Of a stretch of DNA of 5,599 nt, positions 1-5,111 are shown piece after piece. The notes under the pieces are model-generated. The model worked only from the letters and a program-made list of their open reading frames with translations. It was not told where the DNA came from and ran no database searches. The translations under genes were made by a program, and so were the position numbers. Location of the stretch: NCBI GenBank assembly GCA_021835265.1, contig JAKBQK010000312.1, positions 1 to 5,599 of the forward strand, in the 5' to 3' direction. The DNA is from Thermoplasmata archaeon. GTDB lineage: Archaea; Thermoplasmatota; Thermoplasmata; Thermoplasmatales; Thermoplasmataceae. The first letter of the stretch is position 1; every line of letters starts with the position of its first letter.

Positions 1-21
1 CGACTTTGCATATGATTGGTA

Positions 22-31
22 GTTTTTTATT
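22..31 (+). promoter_or_regulatory. possible TATA box of tRNA-Ala
   Basis: The T-rich stretch GTTTTTTATT is centred about 27 bases before the tRNA 5' end, the usual distance between an archaeal TATA box and a transcription start. A second AT-rich site, TTTGCATATG at 5-14, would instead give a short 5' leader trimmed by RNase P. The sequence alone does not decide between them. Confidence 0.3.
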
Positions 32-53
32 GCAAGTTGTGATGCAGCCTGAA

Positions 54-125
54 GGGCCGGTAGATCAGCGGTAGATCGCCTGCTTCGCAAGCAGGAGGCC
101 TCGGGTTCAAATCCCGACCGGTCCA
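54..125 (+). tRNA. tRNA-Ala, anticodon CGC
   Basis: A full cloverleaf can be folded. The acceptor arm is GGGCCGG (54-60) with CCGGTCC (118-124). The D stem is GATC/GATC (63-66 with 74-77). The anticodon stem is CCTGC/GCAGG (79-83 with 91-95) around the loop TTCGCAA, giving anticodon CGC at 86-88. The T arm is TCGGG/CCCGA (101-105 with 113-117) around TTCAAAT. The third acceptor pair is G-T (G56, T122), the G3:U70 identity element of alanine tRNAs, so it reads GCG as alanine. The discriminator base is A125 and the next bases are TATTT, so CCA is not encoded and must be added after transcription, as is common in archaea. No intron is present. The gene sits at the left border of a nuclease-rich cluster, a typical position for an integrated island. 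Confidence 0.97.
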
Positions 126-214
126 TATTTATAATAGTACACTGTATTTACGTTTTAAATGGCTCTTTCCAGCTGTTCGTTCGTATATCAACAATTCAGT
201 ATTTGTAATGAAAT

Positions 215-225
215 CTCTTAAAAAG
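215..225 (+). promoter_or_regulatory. possible promoter of the PLD-like gene
   Basis: CTCTTAAAAAG resembles an archaeal BRE/TATA box. A start about 25 bases downstream would fall near 248, giving a leader of roughly 10 to 20 bases before the TTG at 259 or the ATG at 268. The ten bases CTCTTAAAAA occur again at 2423-2432 in the gap before the third gene of the cluster. No clear Shine-Dalgarno sequence precedes either start codon; TGATC at 244-248 is only a partial match and lies rather far away. Confidence 0.25.
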
Positions 226-267
226 ACCCAATATTGATTAAGATGATCCGTCATACCTTTGAGCAAT

Positions 268-1566
268 ATGAATATAAAATTCCATTTCAGTAGAAGCAGA
301 GGTGATATTAGGCCCTCACTACAGAAGGCTCTGAGTGAATGTCTATCTTTCAAGGTAGTTGCTGGGTTTATCACCGAGGCAGGTATTTCTGACTTAGGTC
401 CCAGAGATGAGATTATAAGAAAACTAGAACTGTTAATCTTCGGGGACGCAAATTATAAAGCGTTGAAATCGATGGCTAGCCTCCATGATGACTTACAAAG
501 TATTGGAAAGAGAAATATTATTAGAATCCACCTAGGTTATGGAAACTATGATTTAGAAAAAGACCGCCTGAGACAATTATATAGGCCAATGATGCACTCG
601 AAAGTCTTCCTATTTCTTTACAGTGAAAACAAGTTTAAGGCTTTTATCGGCTCCCAGAACATTACAGGTTATTCACTTAGAGGGCTGAACTCCGAAGCAA
701 TAATAGAGATCAATGGATTGACATCAGATCGAACATATCAGGACATACTTTCCGAGATCACAAATATAGAAAGGGAGTCTAAGTTATTCAAAAAGGAATT
801 TCTTGAAATATATGCAGCAATGCACAATAACCTTGTAAAGGGAATGCAACCTCAGGTGATCAATGAAAAAAAGGAATATTTCTCCGTCCTCTATGCACTC
901 ATTGATGCTGGTGATAAGGACAAAATTAGGCTAAATCACACACTTTACTTTGAGGTGCCAGGAAGTACTCTCAGTCACACGAAAATTGAAACCTATGCTG
1001 ATGTTTGGGTCATACCGATTGATAGAAGTTCTTACCTGTGGACATCTGCAAAAGAGGATCCGGTCTTTTTCCGAGCCAAACAAACCGGCGCAAATGATGC
1101 GTCTGTTGCAAATGCATCTTACGGTAGAGTGGACTGGTTTATACGGGACTATCGTAATCCAGTCATTGAGTATCTCGGAGGCCCAAACCCCAAGGGCTCA
1201 GGTCTCCAGGTGCTTATGAAATTTGAGAAAGACTTTGCAACGGCATATCCAAGATTGGATTTCGCTCAAATTAAGTATATCCAACCTACCAGAAAGATTG
1301 TTTCTTTGACGCCGTTATATGTTAACCCTGAGAAACTAAAACAAGAGCCATCCTGGGAAAGAAACCTCCAAATAAAGGGTGATGAGATACTCAAAGAGAA
1401 TGCTTGGATACTCATTGACGGATTCCAGGAAATGAATATGGATAATGTCTCAGGTGCTTTTACAGACCTTCCTTCTCCCGCTAATATAGAAAGTCATTTG
1501 GACAGGTTGAGGAATGGATTGATTTACAAGACGAAGGTTCGTTTAGATGATATTGTTTACAAATGA
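268..1566 (+). CDS. PLD-superfamily nuclease-like protein, single HKD-type site
   Basis: The first ~165 residues look like one phospholipase D/Nuc-type domain. Counting from the ATG at 268 (432 residues), the pattern is H110-S-K112, then G128-S129-Q-N131, then E143, which matches the H-x-K, G-S-x-N and Glu positions of PLD nucleases. The Asp normally five residues after the Lys is replaced by Leu. That loss is tolerated in nuclease members such as the BfiI/NgoFVII restriction enzymes, which act as dimers of single-site subunits. The remaining residues (about 195-432) form a second domain that I do not recognise; by analogy it could recognise DNA. No methyltransferase gene lies in the window, so a classical restriction role is unproven. 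No signal peptide or membrane segment is visible, so it is likely cytoplasmic. A TTG at 259 is an alternative start. It is the first gene after tRNA-Ala and reads in the same direction as the next three genes. PLD-type nuclease is fairly sure; a role in defence is inference. Confidence 0.75.
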   Translation: MNIKFHFSRSRGDIRPSLQKALSECLSFKVVAGFITEAGISDLGPRDEIIRKLELLIFGDANYKALKSMASLHDDLQSIGKRNIIRIHLGYGNYDLEKDRLRQLYRPMMHSKVFLFLYSENKFKAFIGSQNITGYSLRGLNSEAIIEINGLTSDRTYQDILSEITNIERESKLFKKEFLEIYAAMHNNLVKGMQPQVINEKKEYFSVLYALIDAGDKDKIRLNHTLYFEVPGSTLSHTKIETYADVWVIPIDRSSYLWTSAKEDPVFFRAKQTGANDASVANASYGRVDWFIRDYRNPVIEYLGGPNPKGSGLQVLMKFEKDFATAYPRLDFAQIKYIQPTRKIVSLTPLYVNPEKLKQEPSWERNLQIKGDEILKENAWILIDGFQEMNMDNVSGAFTDLPSPANIESHLDRLRNGLIYKTKVRLDDIVYK

Positions 1567-1580
1567 AATTCATTAGGGGC

Positions 1581-1610
1581 AAATGCAACTTATCAAGATA
1601 TAATGCATTT
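1581..1610. repeat. inverted repeat in the gap before the AbiV-like gene
   Basis: AAATGCA (1581-1587) and TGCATTT (1604-1610) are perfect 7-bp arms separated by 16 bases. The TATA-like stretch GATATAAT (1597-1604) runs into the right arm. The repeat lies just after the stop of the PLD-like gene and 51 bases before the AbiV-like ATG, so it could be a regulator-binding site over a promoter or a weak hairpin at the end of the upstream transcript. Chance occurrence in AT-rich DNA is possible. Confidence 0.35.
1597..1604 (+). promoter_or_regulatory. possible TATA box of the AbiV-like gene
   Basis: GATATAAT would place a transcription start near 1627, about 34 bases before the ATG at 1661. It overlaps the right half of an inverted repeat. 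It is suggested only by base composition and distance. Confidence 0.25.
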
Positions 1611-1660
1611 AATGATGGCATAATTTGTGAAAATAAATAAGATTGGAAGAGTTTGTGATC

Positions 1661-2398
1661 ATGATGAATTGTGAGCCCACAGTGAAAGTTCTAGAGCTAT
1701 GCATCAGAAATTCAATAAGATTACTTGAAGATGCTTGTTCCGAAAATCTATCTCTTCCCACGGCCGGTGCACTGATTGAAATAGGATTAGAGGAGTTCGC
1801 TAAAGCATTTCTTATGATGATCTGTTTGGACAAGTCACACAAGTTCAATAAAACTTTCAACGACTCTTCAAACACAACTATACCATTATTGAATGAAAGA
1901 GTGAAGGTTCTTTACAACCAAATAAACTGTGATGAGATCATAACTGAATCGTTCAAATCTCATAAACCAAAAATAGATGTCATTCGTTTCATAGGTGTCT
2001 TTTTTGGTAGTATTCAATCAAACTTTGAAATTATAAAGGAAAATGTATTCGATGTAATAAAGGAAAGTATTCCCACATTGACTAATGAGCAGTACGAGAA
2101 TATAATATCAAGGAGTGAAGTAAAAAACACTTTATTCAAAGATCTACATCAAACAGACAGCATTATGGAAAGTTTTTCAAGCAAAATAAAAGAGTCTGGT
2201 TTTTATGTAAATAGCAATAAAAATGGTTATTCCTACCCCGCAGTTCCTAAAAAAACAATAGAGAAAATGGCTGTTTTTCTCTATGCTGGAATCCATACAT
2301 TGAACAATTTATTAGGCGAAACCCTCCATCATGATATAAGACTGGACATGCGAAATACTAAAGTAAAACTTGACAGTTTGAGATCTAGGCTCAAGTAG
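1661..2398 (+). CDS. AbiV-family abortive infection protein (HEPN-type)
   Basis: The 245-residue protein follows the AbiV family pattern throughout. An N-terminal helix has RLLEDA, and is followed by a helix with IEIGLEEFAKAF (E44, E45, K48), equivalent to the family's A-L-E-E-x-G-K-A signature. A central S-H-K-P-K stretch (100-104) matches the family's H-K-x-K motif. KESGFYV (177-183) followed by a proline at 193 matches the usual L-Y-V-D and W-x-x-P region. A last helix contains two adjacent His (223-224). In Lactococcus, AbiV stops phage growth by shutting down translation after sensing a phage protein; the family is assigned to HEPN-type folds. No canonical R-x4-6-H ribonuclease motif is present, so catalysis here is uncertain. 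A TTG at 1643 would add six residues; I prefer the ATG at 1661 because GTGATC, complementary to the 16S tail, lies directly before it and a second ATG follows at 1664. It starts 94 bases after the PLD-like gene. Confidence 0.78.
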   Translation: MMNCEPTVKVLELCIRNSIRLLEDACSENLSLPTAGALIEIGLEEFAKAFLMMICLDKSHKFNKTFNDSSNTTIPLLNERVKVLYNQINCDEIITESFKSHKPKIDVIRFIGVFFGSIQSNFEIIKENVFDVIKESIPTLTNEQYENIISRSEVKNTLFKDLHQTDSIMESFSSKIKESGFYVNSNKNGYSYPAVPKKTIEKMAVFLYAGIHTLNNLLGETLHHDIRLDMRNTKVKLDSLRSRLK

Positions 2399-2422
2399 AA
2401 TTTTAGCATATTCTGATTGGGA

Positions 2423-2432
2423 CTCTTAAAAA
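2423..2432 (+). promoter_or_regulatory. possible promoter element before the third cluster gene
   Basis: CTCTTAAAAA is identical to the ten bases at 215-224 before the PLD-like gene. As a TATA-like box it would give a start near 2454 and a leader of about 45 bases. A separate perfect 8-bp palindrome GTATATAC (2480-2487) lies 12 bases before the ATG. That is too close to act as a TATA box for a start upstream of the ATG, but it could be a binding site. Confidence 0.22.
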
Positions 2433-2499
2433 TTCAGACCTGTGCCGACCAAATACAAAGTAATTATTATGGACTTGTGGTATATACTTTTAGATTAAA

Positions 2500-3234
2500 A
2501 TGATAACCTCAAAAGATATTGAATGGGCCACTTTCCTGTACAACGTAATGGGCGAGGACGTGTTATATTTAGAAGATTTGAAGGAAGTAAGGGAAAGCCT
2601 GAATACTGGGGATCCGGGAAAAGCGGTGGTGAATTTCCTTAATCACTGGAGAATGAGATTATCATGCAAAACTATTCCTGCTGAAATAAACCAATGGTAC
2701 AAAGGAGATACCGTAAAGCGTATAGAAGAACTCCCATCTTCACTGTTGGAATTGGATTTTAAAGATTCCAGAACCACTAAAAATATTACTGACTTATTCA
2801 CATCCCTAGATAAATTAACTAAAATAAATGATACTGGAGCATCAAAGATACTGCATATAATCAAGCCCGAGATTTTTGTGATGTGGGACAATGAGATCAG
2901 AGAACATTATCTCAAAGAATTTCAAGGTAAAAACAATAAATCTGGTCCCGATGCTTATCTCAACTTCATGCGGCAGATGCAGGAAACGGCTATTTCAATC
3001 TGTAAAGAAAACAGGAATATCGCTTCGGAACTTTCAATGAAACTGAAAAGGCTTTATGAAGGAAATTTACGCAATTATACAAAAGAGCCTGAGAAAGCGA
3101 AATTAACAGAAGAAATCAGGTTTCTTGAAAAGGTAGGAAAACCGATTACAAAATTTCTTGATGAGTATAACTGGATTGTTATTACGAAGAAAATCTCTAT
3201 TCCCCCGGTTTGGGACATGAGAGAATTTCTATAA
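2500..3234 (+). CDS. uncharacterised protein, possible helix-hairpin-helix glycosylase-like fold
   Basis: I do not recognise a named family for this 244-residue, probably cytoplasmic protein. The most distinctive part is residues 113-137, which begin G-A-S-K116-I-L-H119, continue K-P-E-I-F, and reach W129-D130-N-E-I-R134-E-H-Y. The order [small]-[small]-S-K-x-L-H, then P-x-x-F, then W-D-x-x-I resembles conserved patterns I know from small proteins related to HhH base-excision glycosylases, where a hairpin is followed by a catalytic Asp. K116 and D130 would then be the candidates for function. This is a weak, inferred match. The N-terminus is helical with a W-R-x-R-L segment near residues 50-54, and the C-terminal part (about 165-225) is a charged helical region without transmembrane segments. 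The ATG at 2500 is the first in frame. The gene starts 101 bases after the AbiV-like gene and reads in the same direction. Confidence 0.7.
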   Translation: MITSKDIEWATFLYNVMGEDVLYLEDLKEVRESLNTGDPGKAVVNFLNHWRMRLSCKTIPAEINQWYKGDTVKRIEELPSSLLELDFKDSRTTKNITDLFTSLDKLTKINDTGASKILHIIKPEIFVMWDNEIREHYLKEFQGKNNKSGPDAYLNFMRQMQETAISICKENRNIASELSMKLKRLYEGNLRNYTKEPEKAKLTEEIRFLEKVGKPITKFLDEYNWIVITKKISIPPVWDMREFL

Positions 3235-3236
3235 TA

Positions 3237-3296
3237 TGAGATGTAGTTTGGGTAAACCTCCTGTAGAGCAGGGAATACCGAGGTTCAGATATCTCA
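3237..3296 (+). other. possible structured RNA or terminator after the third gene
   Basis: Nested inverted repeats begin three bases after the stop codon at 3232-3234. The outer arms are TGAGAT (3237-3242) and ATCTCA (3291-3296). Inside them are GGTA (3251-3254) with TACC (3276-3279), and TCCTG (3259-3263) with CAGGG (3269-3273, one T-G pair) around the loop TAGAG. A short run AAATTTTAG follows but there is no long T tract. It may help end the upstream transcript or be a leader structure for the next gene; it could also be chance. Confidence 0.3.
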
Positions 3297-3360
3297 AATT
3301 TTAGCTCAGCTAGACCTGCGTACGACACTTGTTGGGTGAAAGAACTAAAGAACAGAAGTG

Positions 3361-3411
3361 TGATATAGTATCCAAGCCCTTAGGATATACATATGAGTTA
3401 ACGGAAGTGAT
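3361..3411 (+). promoter_or_regulatory. possible promoter and Shine-Dalgarno site of the NYN gene
   Basis: TGATATAGT (3361-3369) is TATA-like and would place a start near 3390. The sequence GGAAGTGAT (3403-3411) differs at one base from GGAGGTGAT, the complement of the archaeal 16S 3' end, and lies six bases before the TTG at 3418. This site decides the unusual TTG start, because a stop codon lies in frame at 3394-3396 and no in-frame ATG occurs until far inside the protein. Between the two elements is an inverted repeat, TATCC (3369-3373) with GGATA (3383-3387), which could be an operator. Confidence 0.45.
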
Positions 3412-3417
3412 TTTGGT

Positions 3418-4899
3418 TTGGTAATCAGGTGTTATGACATTGATCTATCTCGTACTTACTTGATAAATTCCATCGAGTCAGAACTTCCTATTTACGACTT
3501 TGGTCGGTATGTTCTAGATAACAAAATTGAAAATGTATTTAAGTATAAACCAACCAAGGAATTCTTGAACGAAAGAAGAGTTTCGCTGAAATCCAAGGAG
3601 AGCATATTGTTTGTCTGTTTTCATAATCAAAACTTGTTCTGGACAGATTCCTGGGGATATACAGACATCAACGACTTTTTGGAAAGCTATGACAATCATA
3701 TATTTTATGCAATCAACAAATTGAAAGAAAAGTATAAAGATCAGCTTAACTGGGCAGATCCTGTTGGGCATATTTACGAAGACGTGAAGGCCGATAATTA
3801 CGTCTCCGAAGGAGAAATAGAAGAATCCGTAGAATTCTTCGATGGTTATCTCGTAAACGCTTCCATCTCTAAGAATATCATACAATACGCAAAGGAGCAT
3901 GGTTTTAGAAGAATAGATGAACTGATAACATCTATGTCAGGAGGATTTGCGAATCACGAAGACTACATAGAAGCTAGAGAACTCAGGATACCTAATAATC
4001 AGACTTTGCAATCCTATAGGTTGGTTGAGGAACTTACTAACAATTTTGATTTTAAAAATTGGACCGAAGCTTTATTGTTAGCTGTCCTATTGAAATTAAA
4101 AAGAGAGATGAATGAAGGGACAGAATCCGGAAGGATTATGGTTGATTTAGGCAACATTTCCCATAAACTTCGAAACTACTTACCTAAAATTGACAATCCT
4201 AACTTCCCAAAAATAGCTAGGAAGGAAGACTTAGAGGATATTTTACTGAAGAGGCCCGCTTTTTCTTGGTTAGGTTTCTATAGCTCTTCAAACAAGTCTT
4301 TTGAGTATTCACCAATGAAATTGTACATAGACGGCAGCAATATAGTTCACAATGGACGAAAAAAAGGAGCTGATAATAGAAATAGCATAAAACCTGAAAT
4401 AAATTATTTGAAGGATTGTATAAGATGCTTAGAAAATATCAATATAATCCCGGCTGGAATTTACATTGATGCTGAAACAGCTAGGGTTATTAGTAATATT
4501 AGTGACAATGCGAAAGAGGAATACCAAAAGATCATGCGTCAATTTGAAGGAACACCATCATTATATGGTGAAAAGGCTGATGAGAGATTGATTAAGAAAT
4601 TAAAAGATGATCCAAATTGCTTTGTTATCTCAAACGATTCTTATGGCGAATACAATCTCAATGATGCCGAAAAAGCAAGATCGATATCGTTCGAACGCAA
4701 TGGACACGAATACGTTTTCAAAACATTAAAAGGGAAATTAATCAACGACCTTATAGATTCTAAAAAAAATAATTTCGAAAAATATTTGAAAATAATGTCT
4801 TTGGAAGAATTAGGCAAATGGCCTTACCCAGAAAGATATGACTATTTAGCAGTAAACAGTTTTATTCAAGATTTTCAATCAATCACCAGCACGAAGTGA
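3418..4899 (+). CDS. NYN/Zc3h12a-like (PIN-fold) ribonuclease domain protein
   Basis: The C-terminal part of this 493-residue protein (about 300-480) is a NYN-type PIN-like ribonuclease domain. It opens with L-Y-I-D305-G-S-N308, has A-D388-E389 in mid-domain, and V-I-S-N-D407 followed by E411. The spacing from D388 to D407 (19) and from D407 to E411 (4) matches the acidic cluster of Zc3h12a/Regnase-1-type enzymes, which bind a metal and cleave RNA, so the active site appears intact. Residues about 238-297, with V-D-L-G-N-I and later L-E-D-I-L-L-K-R-P, resemble an OST-HTH/LOTUS RNA-binding winged helix; this is tentative. The first ~235 residues are not recognised and may sense a trigger or bind a partner. 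The TTG start is backed by a good Shine-Dalgarno site six bases upstream. No membrane segment is visible. It follows the third gene after 183 bases. In a defence setting, an RNA-degrading effector is the natural inference; a housekeeping RNA-decay role is not excluded. Confidence 0.8.
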   Translation: MVIRCYDIDLSRTYLINSIESELPIYDFGRYVLDNKIENVFKYKPTKEFLNERRVSLKSKESILFVCFHNQNLFWTDSWGYTDINDFLESYDNHIFYAINKLKEKYKDQLNWADPVGHIYEDVKADNYVSEGEIEESVEFFDGYLVNASISKNIIQYAKEHGFRRIDELITSMSGGFANHEDYIEARELRIPNNQTLQSYRLVEELTNNFDFKNWTEALLLAVLLKLKREMNEGTESGRIMVDLGNISHKLRNYLPKIDNPNFPKIARKEDLEDILLKRPAFSWLGFYSSSNKSFEYSPMKLYIDGSNIVHNGRKKGADNRNSIKPEINYLKDCIRCLENINIIPAGIYIDAETARVISNISDNAKEEYQKIMRQFEGTPSLYGEKADERLIKKLKDDPNCFVISNDSYGEYNLNDAEKARSISFERNGHEYVFKTLKGKLINDLIDSKKNNFEKYLKIMSLEELGKWPYPERYDYLAVNSFIQDFQSITSTK

Positions 4900-4994
4900 A
4901 ACTATCGCAAACTATATTTTCCAAGAAGTCTAGTAATAAGTTTATGTTAAAGAAATATAGAACGACATTAAAGATCAGAGGTTTTCCCACAACC

Positions 4995-5038
4995 ACCCAA
5001 TTTTCAATGATTCATTGGAATGATTTTGAATATTGGGT
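4995..5038. repeat. 44-nt imperfect palindrome
   Basis: ACCCAAT (4995-5001) pairs with ATTGGGT (5032-5038). After one T-T mismatch, TTCAA (5003-5007) pairs with TTGAA (5026-5030), and TCATT (5012-5016) pairs with AATGA (5019-5023) at the tip. That gives about 16 to 17 pairs in 44 bases. No T tract follows directly, so a simple terminator is unlikely. It lies about 95 bases after the NYN stop codon and just outside or near the edge of the insertion sequence. It could be a REP-like element, an IS target, a protein-binding site or a transcript end structure. Confidence 0.6.
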
Positions 5039-5063
5039 AAAATAGCTTCAAATTCACTCTTAT

Positions 5064-5097
5064 TGGGGCAACTTCATCCCCATTCTTATTTTTTTCC
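5064..5097 (+). terminator. possible terminator between the NYN gene and the IS
   Basis: TGGGG (5064-5068) and CCCCA (5078-5082) can form a 5-bp stem with a 9-base loop, followed by TTCTTATTTTTTT (5083-5095). Archaeal termination depends mainly on such T-rich stretches, so this could end plus-strand transcripts coming from the NYN gene, whose stop is 165 bases upstream. Alternatively the G and C runs may belong to the terminal repeat of the insertion sequence. The rest of the 212-base gap between 4900 and 5111 shows no further gene. Confidence 0.4.
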
Positions 5098-5111
5098 TGA
5101 ATATCAATAGC

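Noticed and set aside
1929..1947. GTGATGA followed by CTGA resembles archaeal C/D box RNA motifs.
   Set aside because: It lies inside the AbiV coding region, the spacing is too short and the flanks do not form the terminal stem.
1951..1959. GTTCAAATC repeats nine bases of the tRNA T arm (105-113), as might an attachment site.
   Set aside because: It is short, lies inside the AbiV coding sequence, and the neighbouring tRNA bases do not match. No longer copy of the tRNA 3' end is seen in the window, so no second attachment site can be claimed.
3301..3345. TTAGCTCAGCTAGA followed by CCTGCG looks like the D arm of a tRNA.
   Set aside because: No matching acceptor stem, anticodon stem or T arm can be formed around it.
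3514..3900. A 128-codon open frame on the minus strand.
   Set aside because: It lies entirely within the NYN gene on the opposite strand, and its hydrophobic, phenylalanine-rich translation is typical of an antisense shadow.
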